Source: Bacillota bacterium
GTDB lineage: Bacteria; Bacillota; Clostridia; Tissierellales; Peptoniphilaceae
Length of the DNA stretch: 12,595 bases
Assembly (NCBI GenBank): GCA_023393815.1
Contig: JAEXBU010000083.1
Location: 1 to 12,595, forward strand
Reading direction: 5' to 3'
Below, piece by piece: positions 1-6,940 of the stretch. The position numbers and the translations under genes were made by a program. The notes below the pieces were generated by a model, which had not been told where the DNA came from, did no database searches, and was given only the letters and a program-made list of their open reading frames with translations. Each line of letters begins with the position of its first letter. The stretch's first letter is position 1.

Positions 1-2498
1 ACATCCGCTTACTCTACGCGCGAGTAGCGAAGCCTTACTGCCCCGTCTGCGGCAAGCCTATTGAGGCCTTTGCCGAAGATCAAATCGTGGACAAGATTAT
101 GGAAATGCCGGAGGGGACGCGCTTTCAACTGTTGGCGCCGGTAGTTCGCCAGAAGAAAGGGCAGCACAAGAAAGTCCTAGGTCGCATTCGCAAGGAAGGG
201 TACCTGCGCATGATCATTGACGGGGAAATGCATCGTACGGAAGAAGACATCGAGCTGGATAAAAATAAAGTCCACGATATTTTTATCGTCGTCGATCGTA
301 TCATTATTCGAGAAGGCATCGAGTCCCGCCTTACGGACAGTATCGAGACGGCCTTGGAAATCTCCGGATCCACGGTGATCGTGGATACATTGGACGGCAA
401 TCAAAAGTTGTATTCCACGAGCTATTCTTGCCCGGAACACGACATTGCCATCGAGCCTGCCACGCCTCGGTCCTTTTCCTTTAATACGCCTATGGGAGCC
501 TGTCCGACGTGTAAGGGACTCGGGAGCAGTCGTCGAGCCGATCCGGATCTGATCATTCCCAACGGCGATCTGTCGATCGACGAAGGAGCCATATCTTGCT
601 ACGGCACGACGGAGGGGACGTACTACAAGGCGATCATCGATCAAATCGCAGCGCGCTACAAATTTTCCACAAAGGCGCCCATTAAAGAGGCGCCGAAGGC
701 CGTGATCGACGAGTTAATGTACGGGACGAAAGAACCTCTGCATTTCGTTTTTCAATCCTATTTTAGCGGGGAAAAAGAATACGAGGGCCGCTTCGAAGGG
801 ATTTTAGAAAATTTAAATCGCCGATACAGAGAGAGTGCCAGCGATCGGGCCATAGAAAAAATTGAGCCCTTCCTCTCGGATATTCCCTGTCCCGATTGCC
901 ATGGGGCGCGGTTAAAAATGGAGTCTTTGGCTTTTAAGCTGGGGGGGAAAAATATTTACGAATCCACCTTACTTTCTGTAAATGACGCCATGGAGTTTTT
1001 CAATTCTATCGAACTTAGCACCATGGAGCGAAACATTGCCGATCAAATTTTAAAGGAAATTCACGAGCGGTTATCTTTCTTAAAAGAAGTGGGGCTCGGA
1101 TATCTCACATTGGCACGCATGGCGGGAACCCTTTCCGGCGGCGAGGCGCAGCGCATTCGTCTGGCGACCCAAATCGGATCGGCTCTCGTGGGCGTTACCT
1201 ATGTTTTGGACGAGCCGTCCATCGGTCTTCACCAAAGGGACAATGCCATGCTGTTAAAGTCTTTGCGGAACTTAACGGATATCGGAAATACTCTGATTGT
1301 CGTGGAGCATGACGAAGATACTATGCGGGAGGCCGACGAAATCCTGGACATTGGGCCCGGCGCGGGGGTTCACGGCGGCCATATTGTAGCTCAGGGGACA
1401 TACGAGGAAATTATTCAAGTGGAAGAATCCCTCACCGGCCAATACCTTTCCGGGAAGAAAAAAATTGCCGTACCCGAGGCGCGCCGACCCTACACGGGAA
1501 AAGAAATCGTCGTCTACGGTGCGGAACAAAACAATTTAAAAGACATCGACGTGCACTTCCCCTTGGGACAATTTATTTGCGTTACCGGAGTGTCCGGATC
1601 GGGGAAAAGTTCCCTCATCAATGAAATTTTGAAAAAAGCCGTGGCGCAAAAAGTCAATAAAAACAAAGTACGTCCGGGGAAATACAAGAGAATCGAAGGC
1701 TTGGAATACGTGGATAAAATCGTCTCCATCGACCAAAGCCCCATTGGGCGAACCCCTCGATCCAATCCTGCCACCTATACAGGCGTTTTCGATTCCATTC
1801 GCGACGTCTTCGCCCAAACCAACGAAGCGAAAGTCCGCGGCTATGGGAAGGGACGATTTTCTTTTAACGTGAAAGGCGGACGCTGTGAAGCTTGTAAGGG
1901 CGACGGGATTTTGAAAGTGGAAATGCATTTTCTTCCGGATGTCTACGTTCCCTGCGAAGTGTGTGGAGGGAAGCGCTATAATCGGGAAACCTTGCAGGTA
2001 AAGTTTAAGGGAAAAAACATCGCCGACGTCTTGGACATGACTGTCGACCAGGCGGCGGAATTTTTCGAAAATCACCCGAGGATCCTGAGAAAGATCACGA
2101 CCTTGCAGGAAGTGGGTCTCGGGTATATTAAACTTGGCCAGCCCTCCACGCAATTGTCCGGTGGGGAAGCGCAGCGAATTAAGTTGGCGACGGAGCTGTC
2201 CAAGCGAGGCACGGGCAGTACTCTGTATATTCTGGACGAGCCCACCACCGGCCTTCATGCGGAAGATATTCGAAAGCTTTTAGGCGTTCTCTCGAAGTTG
2301 GTAGATATGGGGAATACCGTGGTAGTGATTGAGCACAATCTGGACGTAGTCAAAGTGGCGGATCACCTTATCGACCTGGGTCCCGAGGGAGGAGACGAAG
2401 GCGGCGAAGTGGTAGCCGTGGGTCGACCCGAGGAAGTGGCACAAAACGAACGATCCTATACGGGGATTTATTTAAAGCCGCTGTTGGAGAAAAAATAA
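1..2498 (+). CDS. uvrA: UvrABC excinuclease subunit A, 5' end outside window
   Basis: UvrA is the cytoplasmic damage-recognition ATPase of nucleotide excision repair; with UvrB it scans DNA for bulky lesions. The open frame enters from the left edge (first whole codon at 3), with IRLLYARVAKPYCPVCG matching the family about 115 residues in, so the N-terminal Walker A lies outside. Seen here: first ABC signature LSGGEAQRIRLATQ at 1131 with Walker B VLDEPSIGLH; second Walker A GVSGSGKSS from 1587; C-terminal zinc finger CX2C-X19-CX2C with cysteines at 1884, 1893, 1953 and 1962; second signature LSGGEAQ at 2154 and Walker B YILDEPTTGLH at 2226. These are the diagnostic duplicated ABC halves. About 831 residues are visible of an expected roughly 945. 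The internal zinc module reads C-P-E-H (429-440) then CPTC (501-512), with His where CX2C is usual. uvrB commonly lies just upstream in Firmicutes but cannot be seen. Identity is secure. Confidence 0.97.
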   Translation, partial: IRLLYARVAKPYCPVCGKPIEAFAEDQIVDKIMEMPEGTRFQLLAPVVRQKKGQHKKVLGRIRKEGYLRMIIDGEMHRTEEDIELDKNKVHDIFIVVDRIIIREGIESRLTDSIETALEISGSTVIVDTLDGNQKLYSTSYSCPEHDIAIEPATPRSFSFNTPMGACPTCKGLGSSRRADPDLIIPNGDLSIDEGAISCYGTTEGTYYKAIIDQIAARYKFSTKAPIKEAPKAVIDELMYGTKEPLHFVFQSYFSGEKEYEGRFEGILENLNRRYRESASDRAIEKIEPFLSDIPCPDCHGARLKMESLAFKLGGKNIYESTLLSVNDAMEFFNSIELSTMERNIADQILKEIHERLSFLKEVGLGYLTLARMAGTLSGGEAQRIRLATQIGSALVGVTYVLDEPSIGLHQRDNAMLLKSLRNLTDIGNTLIVVEHDEDTMREADEILDIGPGAGVHGGHIVAQGTYEEIIQVEESLTGQYLSGKKKIAVPEARRPYTGKEIVVYGAEQNNLKDIDVHFPLGQFICVTGVSGSGKSSLINEILKKAVAQKVNKNKVRPGKYKRIEGLEYVDKIVSIDQSPIGRTPRSNPATYTGVFDSIRDVFAQTNEAKVRGYGKGRFSFNVKGGRCEACKGDGILKVEMHFLPDVYVPCEVCGGKRYNRETLQVKFKGKNIADVLDMTVDQAAEFFENHPRILRKITTLQEVGLGYIKLGQPSTQLSGGEAQRIKLATELSKRGTGSTLYILDEPTTGLHAEDIRKLLGVLSKLVDMGNTVVVIEHNLDVVKVADHLIDLGPEGGDEGGEVVAVGRPEEVAQNERSYTGIYLKPLLEKK

Positions 2499-2516
2499 AA
2501 AGACGTGCATATGTCG

Positions 2517-2575
2517 CAAGAAAATCAAAAAGATAACGAGAAACGGTGTTTCTCGTTATCTTTTTGATTTTCTTG
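2517..2575 (+). terminator. Long perfect hairpin, intrinsic terminator after uvrA
   Basis: Bases 2517-2544 and 2548-2575 are exact reverse complements (28 bp) around a GGT loop. The inner part (GATAACGAGAAAC and its complement) is a normal GC-containing terminator stem; the outer part pairs an A-rich left flank with the T-rich tract that follows it (TTTTTGATTTTCTT). The structure can therefore act as a terminator in either direction. It starts 18 bp after the uvrA stop. A perfect 28-bp stem is longer than most intrinsic terminators. Confidence 0.88.
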
Positions 2576-2601
2576 TAGATTTTATCGCGCCATAGTATAA
2601 T
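2573..2601 (+). promoter_or_regulatory. Putative sigma-A promoter of the amino acid ABC operon
   Basis: A consensus -10 TATAAT lies at 2596-2601, preceded by 17 bp and a weak -35 TTGTAG at 2573-2578. The -35 overlaps the last three bases of the uvrA terminator stem. Predicted transcription start is near 2608, giving a leader of about 165 nt before the binding-protein gene. The -10 is convincing; the -35 matches only at TTG. Confidence 0.6.
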
Positions 2602-2636
2602 TTCAAAAAAGAAAAGCACAGAAGGAGGCCTTAATC

Positions 2637-2735
2637 TTGAATACAGCAAAATTTATCAAGAGTCATCGGATTTGCGGCAAGCAGTTAGGGAATACAACTT
2701 GTCCGTCCGGCCCCATGAGACAGGGCGCATATTAG
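2637..2735 (+). CDS. Possible 32-residue leader ORF in the transporter leader
   Basis: A TTG codon at 2637 follows a near-perfect Shine-Dalgarno AAGGAGG (2622-2628) at 8 nt, the best ribosome binding site in this leader. The frame reads MNTAKFIKSHRICGKQ and ends at TAG 2733-2735, giving 32 residues with two cysteines and no hydrophobic segment. I do not recognise it. It could be a regulatory leader peptide for the downstream transporter, or the entry point into the overlapping -1 frame described separately (2648-2776). No amino acid run typical of attenuation peptides is present. Translation is inferred only from the ribosome binding site. Confidence 0.3.
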   Translation: MNTAKFIKSHRICGKQLGNTTCPSGPMRQGAY

Positions 2736-2776
2736 AGGAAGTGAATGTATTCGAGATTGAAGGGAGATTCTTATGA
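2648..2776 (+). pseudogene. Start-less short reading frame overlapping the binding-protein start (ATGA)
   Basis: This frame gives 42 protein-like residues (begins KIYQESSDLRQAVREY, ends VFEIEGRFL) and stops at TGA 2774-2776, overlapping the ATG of the next gene as ATGA. The frame is open back to TAG at 2576, but no ATG, GTG or TTG lies between that stop and this segment; the strong SD at 2622 serves TTG 2637 in another frame. It could be a remnant of a small gene that lost frame, a product of -1 slippage near AAAATTT (2648-2654), or a chance open frame. I do not recognise a family. Confidence 0.25.
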
Positions 2777-3717
2777 AAAAAGCAGGTTTACTTACTATTT
2801 TAGCCATGATTATGGCATTTGCGTTGGTCGGTTGCGGATCCGGCGCAAAAAACAATGAAAAGGAAACAAATGAGGCAGGAAAAAAAGAAGCGGCTCAAGT
2901 GAGCCAAGAAGATATGGATGCCGCCGTTAAGGCGATTAAGGACAAGGGGAAATTAGTCCTGGCAACCAGCGCCGATTACCCGCCTTACGAATGGCACTTA
3001 ATGAAAGACGGAAAAGATGAAATCGTCGGTTTCGACATTGAAATTGCCAAGGCCATCGCTGAAGACATGGGCGTGGAACTCGAAATAAAAGATTTGGACT
3101 TCGACGGCATTATCCCCAGTATTGCTTCCGGTCAAGCGGACATCGGTATCGCCGGCTTGTCGGCAACTCCGGAACGGGAAGAAGCGGTTAATTTCTCCGT
3201 CCCTTACTTTACCAACGAACAAGTGGTACTCGTTCGCAAAGAAGATGCGGAAAAATACAAAACCATGGAAGACTTTGCCGGAAAGGTCGTCGGAGCACAA
3301 ACCGGCTCTCTTCAAGAAGCAACCGTGCATGAAAATTTCCCGAAAGATGTGGAATTAAAGAGCTTGTCCAAGTTAAACAATTTGGCCATGGAAGTTAAGA
3401 ACAAAACCGCCGACGCCTTGGTTATTTCCTCCAGTGCAGGCGCTCAATACGCTAAGCAATTCCCCGAGCTCGTCGTTGTTGATGTAGGCGTTCCCGAAGA
3501 ACCCGGCGTTTGCGTTACGATGAAAAAAGGCAATGACGGATTGACCGCTTACGTCGACAAAGTGCTTCAAAAGCTTATCGATGAAGGCAAGATCAAGGAT
3601 TGGATTGCTCAATATGAAAAGATAGCCGATGAATCCGTGGGAGAGGAGACGGCATCTGATACAGCTGCCAACGGTAACGCGGAAAATGGCGCAGCTACAG
3701 AAAACAACGGCAAGTAA
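2773..3717 (+). CDS. Polar amino acid ABC transporter, substrate-binding lipoprotein
   Basis: This is an extracytoplasmic binding protein that captures an amino acid and hands it to the permease encoded next door. Residues 1-21 form a lipoprotein signal peptide with lipobox LVGC (Cys21), followed by a Lys/Glu/Asn-rich linker to about residue 45. The family 3 solute-binding fold follows: ligand-pocket motif YPPYEW (69-74), GFDIEIAKAIA (86-96), DFDGIIPSIASGQAD (109-123), and LSATPEREEAVNFSVPYF (129-146), where Arg135 is the expected ligand-carboxylate binder. In the usual DAVxxD segment the second Asp is Ser219 (DALVIS). The last ~30 residues are a low-complexity Asn/Glu/Ala/Thr tail beyond the fold. 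SD AAGGGAG at 2760-2766 is 6 nt from ATG. It is first in an SBP-permease-ATPase operon. Substrate (arginine, glutamine, cystine or other) cannot be read from sequence alone. Confidence 0.93.
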   Translation: MKKAGLLTILAMIMAFALVGCGSGAKNNEKETNEAGKKEAAQVSQEDMDAAVKAIKDKGKLVLATSADYPPYEWHLMKDGKDEIVGFDIEIAKAIAEDMGVELEIKDLDFDGIIPSIASGQADIGIAGLSATPEREEAVNFSVPYFTNEQVVLVRKEDAEKYKTMEDFAGKVVGAQTGSLQEATVHENFPKDVELKSLSKLNNLAMEVKNKTADALVISSSAGAQYAKQFPELVVVDVGVPEEPGVCVTMKKGNDGLTAYVDKVLQKLIDEGKIKDWIAQYEKIADESVGEETASDTAANGNAENGAATENNGK

Positions 3718-3738
3718 TACTTGTTCGATTCATAGAGT

Positions 3739-3769
3739 AAAAAACTGTTTCCTCGGGAAACAGTTTTTT
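3739..3769 (+). terminator. Intercistronic terminator/attenuator between binding protein and permease
   Basis: The stem CTGTTTCC/GGAAACAG (3745-3752 with 3756-3763) has a TCG loop and is flanked by six A and six T, so the full pairing is 14 bp. It lies 21 bp after the binding-protein stop and just before the permease SD. The T-run makes it a plausible partial terminator that lowers permease and ATPase expression relative to the binding protein, which is needed in excess. It could also be a processing or mRNA-stabilising stem. Confidence 0.75.
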
Positions 3770-3785
3770 CTATCGAGGAGGAATA

Positions 3786-4475
3786 ATGGATTTAATGCAT
3801 TCTTGGATGGCCTTTTTAAGTAAATATGGTCCATCCTATTTAGACGGTACTTTAGTTACTTTAAAACTCTCCTTTTTAGGTGTGTTCTTCGGTTTTATCT
3901 TGGGTATCTTCATCGTCTTACTTCGGCGCTCCCATATAAAGATTTTACAAACGATCGCGAAGATTTATGTGCAGATGTTTCGCGGTACGCCCCTGCTGGT
4001 TCAAGTGCTGATTTTTTACTACGGCTTTGCCAGCGTCATTCCCGATCAGTATGCCTCTCTAAAAAATCCCTTCGTTTTGAGTTTAATGGCCGTATGTATG
4101 AACTCTTCGGCTTATGTGTCGGAAATCATCCGCGGCGGCATCAATGCCGTGGATCGCGGACAAGGGGAGGCGGCCGCATCCTTGGGTATGAAAAAAAGCC
4201 AAATCATGCGCTACATTATTTTGCCCCAAGCGATAAAGACCGTACTTCCGGCGTTGTGCAATGAATTCGTTACCTTAATTAAGGAATCGGCCATCGTCGC
4301 CTTCGTCGGGATCGGCGACTTAATGTATCAGGCAAAAGTGGCACAAGGGAGCAGTTTAAAACCTTTCATGCCTTTTATAACGGCGGCACTTATTTACTTG
4401 ATTCTCGTAACGAGCCTTTCCAAGGCCATCGGTGTGTTTGAAAAGAGGTTAGCTAACAGTGATTCGCATTCATAA
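3786..4475 (+). CDS. Polar amino acid ABC transporter permease (HisM/GlnP family)
   Basis: This is the integral membrane subunit forming the transport channel, probably as a homodimer since only one permease gene is present. At 229 residues it has the usual family length. Visible features: TLVTLKLSFLGVFFGFILG first helix (22-40), the family motif FRGTPLLVQ (65-73), NSSAYVSEIIRGG (106-118), and the EAA cytoplasmic loop that docks on the ATPase, GEAAASLGMKKSQIMRYIILPQA (127-149, here with conserved E128 and G134), then further helices to residue 215. ATG 3786 follows GAGGAGG (3775-3781) at 4 nt; an in-frame ATG at 3795 is a less likely alternative start. The 3' end overlaps the ATPase start by 17 bp, indicating translational coupling. 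Confidence 0.95.
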   Translation: MDLMHSWMAFLSKYGPSYLDGTLVTLKLSFLGVFFGFILGIFIVLLRRSHIKILQTIAKIYVQMFRGTPLLVQVLIFYYGFASVIPDQYASLKNPFVLSLMAVCMNSSAYVSEIIRGGINAVDRGQGEAAASLGMKKSQIMRYIILPQAIKTVLPALCNEFVTLIKESAIVAFVGIGDLMYQAKVAQGSSLKPFMPFITAALIYLILVTSLSKAIGVFEKRLANSDSHS

Positions 4476-5181
4476 TCTAACAAAAAGTTTCGGGGGCAAC
4501 CAAGTCTTAAAAGGTATTACGACGAAAATCGCAGATGGCGAGGTGGTTGTGGTCATTGGGCCTTCCGGTTCCGGAAAATCTACTTTTCTTCGCTGTTTAA
4601 ATCGCCTGGAAGAAGCCGACGGCGGTGAGATTATCTTCGAGGGCGTGGATGTCAACGACAAGAAGACGGAAATTGAAAAGATCCGGGAAGACATGGGGAT
4701 GGTATTTCAGTCTTTTAACCTATTTCCTCATAAGACCGTCATGGAAAATATCGTCATGGCGCCGGTTCTCGTGAAAGGGGTCGATAAAAAAGAAGCCGAA
4801 AAGAAGGCGGAAAAACTTCTGGCACGCGTGGGTTTGTCGGACAAGAAAGACAGTTACCCCAATCAACTGTCCGGTGGACAGAAGCAGCGGATCGCCATAG
4901 TACGAGCTTTGGCCATGGAACCCAAGGTCATGTTATTTGACGAACCGACCTCGGCTTTGGATCCGGAAATGGTCGGCGAAGTGCTGGACGTTATGCAATC
5001 TTTGGCGGCGGACGGCATGACCATGGTCGTGGTTACCCACGAAATGGGTTTCGCCCGCGAGGTTGGCGACCGCATTCTTTTCCTGGAGGAAGGCTATTTG
5101 CTGGAAGAAGGCACGCCGGAAGAGGTATTCGGCCATCCGAAGGAGACGCGGACGCAAGAATTCTTGAACAAGGTGTTGTAA
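4459..5181 (+). CDS. glnQ: Polar amino acid ABC transporter ATP-binding protein (GlnQ/ArtP family)
   Basis: This is the cytoplasmic ATPase powering amino acid import. The 240 residues carry all nucleotide-binding motifs: Walker A GPSGSGKST (34-42), Q-loop VFQSFNLFPHKTVMENI, signature LSGGQKQRIAIVRAL (from 137), Walker B VMLFDEPTSALDPEMVGEV (157-175, catalytic Glu162) and switch His194 in VVTHEMGFA. The FNLFPHKTVMENI and SALDPEMVGEVL wording is typical of the polar amino acid subfamily. The start is GTG 4459, inside the end of the permease gene, with AGAGG at 4444-4448 ten bases upstream. Its operon position with the binding protein and permease completes the importer. The symbol is by family resemblance; substrate is not established. 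Confidence 0.95.
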   Translation: MIRIHNLTKSFGGNQVLKGITTKIADGEVVVVIGPSGSGKSTFLRCLNRLEEADGGEIIFEGVDVNDKKTEIEKIREDMGMVFQSFNLFPHKTVMENIVMAPVLVKGVDKKEAEKKAEKLLARVGLSDKKDSYPNQLSGGQKQRIAIVRALAMEPKVMLFDEPTSALDPEMVGEVLDVMQSLAADGMTMVVVTHEMGFAREVGDRILFLEEGYLLEEGTPEEVFGHPKETRTQEFLNKVL

Positions 5182-5235
5182 AAAACTATAATAAGGACAG
5201 AAGTCGGAAAGTGACTTGGAAATTTGAGAGAATAG

Positions 5236-5280
5236 AAAAGAAGCGATACGCCCAGCAAATCGCTGCGTATCGCTTCTTTT
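5236..5280 (+). terminator. Intrinsic terminator of the amino acid ABC operon
   Basis: A 16-bp perfect stem pairs 5236-5251 (AAAAGAAGCGATACGC) with 5265-5280, ending in a T-rich tract continuing TTTTTATTG. The 13-nt apical region contains a further AGC/GCT pairing. It is 54 bp after the ATPase stop and separates this operon from the rhodanese unit. Confidence 0.92.
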
Positions 5281-5357
5281 TATTGAAACGGAAAGATTTC
5301 ATTTATTGGACAAAGGACGAGGGGGTGAAAAATTGGATGGTGACACAGAGTCGTTTA

Positions 5358-5366
5358 TGGTAAACT
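5358..5366 (+). promoter_or_regulatory. Candidate extended -10 promoter for the rhodanese unit
   Basis: TGGTAAACT carries the TGn extension directly before a TATAAT-like hexamer TAAACT (5361-5366). A possible -35 GTGACA at 5340-5345 is only 15 bp away, shorter than ideal, so the call rests on the extended -10. The leader would be about 115 nt. Confidence 0.35.
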
Positions 5367-5489
5367 GAAATGACGAGCAGAATGGTTCGAAAAGACTCTG
5401 TCTCCGTTTTTTAGGGAAACGTTTTCTGAAAGACGAGTTGTTGCCCATGTTTCGGCGACGAAGCGAGGAAATTATTTAGGAGGTATGAG

Positions 5490-6932
5490 ATGAAGAGAAA
5501 ACGCAAATCTATAGCGCTGGCGATAAGCTTGTTTATGATGGTCATGATTTTAGTCGCTTGCCAAAAGAGCGACGACGCAAAGCCGGCCAACGAAAACAAT
5601 AAGCAAGAACAAACGGCGGCTACCGATGAATTGAAAACCGCGACGAAAGAAGATGTAGAAAAGGCGTTAAAGGACGATAAAAGTCTCGTCGTCGACGCCC
5701 GTTCCAACGACCAATTTAACGGATGGGCGCTGGATGGAGACAAGCGCGGCGGCCACATAGACGGTGCGACGGACTTTTCCGCCTATTGGATCCGCGGGGC
5801 TTACGACGAAAAGAAGAACTTGGAAGGCGACAGCTGTGAAACGGTGTTGGAATACACCATGGAAAATAAGGCCATTGCGCCGGATAAGGAAATTATCGTC
5901 TACGATACCAACGGAAAAGATGCCCCGGTTGTAGCCAAGTATTTTAAGGATAAAGGGATCGACAAAGTATCCATCTACAACGCGAAGGAATGGATTGACG
6001 ACGAATCCAAAACATTGGTATCCTATCCGAATTACCAAAAATTACTTCCTCCGGAGGTAGTGAAAGATATCGCCGACGGAAAGAGTGTAGAGTTTATCAA
6101 GAATCCGAAGGCGGTAAAAATCGTCGACGTACGCTGGGGAGACAACAAAGAATCCGGCTATTTAGACGGCCATGTTCCCGGAGCGGTACACGTCAATACG
6201 GATTCCTTCGAACCGCCGAAAGCCTATGTCGATGGGAATGAAGAGTGGCGTTTAACGGACGATGCAAGTCTCGTGAAGTTGTTATTGGAAAACGGAATTA
6301 CCAAAAATTCTATTGTCATTTCCACCAGTCCCGAGCCGATGGCGGCGAATCGCTTTGCCGTGATCTGCCAATACTTGGGCGTAAAAAACGTGTATGTTAT
6401 GAACGGAGGATTGGTTAACTGGGAAAATAAGGGATTTGAACTGGTAAAAGACGATGTGAAGCCGGAAGCGGCGACGGATTTTGGCGGCGAGTATCCTGTG
6501 AATCCTGATTTAATTACGACGATCCCTGAATTAAAAGAACTTTTGAAAGAGGACAAGTTTACTTTAGTCGACAACCGCACCTGGGAAGAATACATTGGCG
6601 AAATTTCCGGTTATTCTTACCACGACAAGAAGGGGCGCATTCCCGGCGCTGTCTTCGGATATGCGGGAAAGAAGGATTCTTCTTCTATGTCTTACTATCG
6701 GAATATCGACAAGACCATGCGCAATGGCGACGAAATTAAAGCGATGTGGGATAAACAAGGCATCGATGTGAATAACAAGCTTGCCTTTATGTGCGGCAGC
6801 GGCTGGCGTGCAGCGGAAGTTTTATGGGATTCGGAAGTTATAGGCGTAAAAGACGCCACATTGTACAGCGACGGATGGATCGCATGGAGCAATGAGGGCA
6901 ATCCGTCCGAAACCGGCGACCCGACGAAATAA
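5490..6932 (+). CDS. Triple-rhodanese-domain lipoprotein (surface sulfurtransferase-like)
   Basis: The 480-residue protein is predicted to be lipid-anchored on the outer face of the membrane. Signal peptide: KRKRK, then a hydrophobic core, lipobox LVAC with Cys24, and a charged linker to about 48. Three rhodanese-like domains follow. Domain 1 (about 51-172) has SLVVDARSNDQF and GGHIDGA, but Asp139 (IIVYDT) where the sulfur-carrying Cys belongs. Domain 2 (about 190-320) has KIVDVRWGDNKESGYLDGH and PGAVHVN, but Ser278/Thr279 (VIST) at that position. Domain 3 (about 335-470) has FTLVDNRTWEEY, GRIPGAV and an intact loop CGSGWR with Cys435, so it alone should carry persulfide. The family transfers sulfane sulfur from thiosulfate or mercaptopyruvate to thiol acceptors; the substrate here is unknown. 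AGGAGG is six bases before ATG. The next gene starts 8 bp downstream, probably in the same operon. Confidence 0.9.
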   Translation: MKRKRKSIALAISLFMMVMILVACQKSDDAKPANENNKQEQTAATDELKTATKEDVEKALKDDKSLVVDARSNDQFNGWALDGDKRGGHIDGATDFSAYWIRGAYDEKKNLEGDSCETVLEYTMENKAIAPDKEIIVYDTNGKDAPVVAKYFKDKGIDKVSIYNAKEWIDDESKTLVSYPNYQKLLPPEVVKDIADGKSVEFIKNPKAVKIVDVRWGDNKESGYLDGHVPGAVHVNTDSFEPPKAYVDGNEEWRLTDDASLVKLLLENGITKNSIVISTSPEPMAANRFAVICQYLGVKNVYVMNGGLVNWENKGFELVKDDVKPEAATDFGGEYPVNPDLITTIPELKELLKEDKFTLVDNRTWEEYIGEISGYSYHDKKGRIPGAVFGYAGKKDSSSMSYYRNIDKTMRNGDEIKAMWDKQGIDVNNKLAFMCGSGWRAAEVLWDSEVIGVKDATLYSDGWIAWSNEGNPSETGDPTK

Positions 6933-6940
6933 GGGGTTTT

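Larger units (their letters stand above)
5182..5489 (+). other. Intergenic region: operon terminator, then leader of the rhodanese gene
   Basis: This 308-bp gap holds the terminator of the ABC operon (5236-5280), a candidate extended -10 promoter at 5358-5366, and the strong SD AGGAGG (5478-5483) six bases before the rhodanese start. Between 5367 and 5477 I see only very short frames (for example ATG 5447-TAG, ten codons) and no recognisable riboswitch, tRNA or strong hairpin. Confidence 0.6.

Noticed and set aside
177..644. 155-codon minus-strand frame near the left edge
   Set aside because: Antisense to conserved uvrA sequence with no family resemblance or ribosome binding site.
1536..2258. 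240-codon open frame on the minus strand inside uvrA
   Set aside because: It lies antisense to clear UvrA motifs, shows no recognisable domain, and is explained by codon bias of the sense gene.
2602..2772. Riboswitch or T-box in the transporter leader
   Set aside because: I see no T-box GGTGG-type antiterminator core, no lysine or glycine aptamer signature and no terminator before the start codon; only weak 4-5 bp pairings.
3629..3823. Plus-strand frame bridging the binding protein and permease genes
   Set aside because: It runs through the binding-protein 3' end and the intercistronic terminator in another frame; no SD and no protein-like features.
5485..5493. Two-codon start-stop ORF (ATG AGA TGA) overlapping the rhodanese start
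   Set aside because: It sits 1 nt after the SD, too close for initiation, while the real start has ideal 6-nt spacing.
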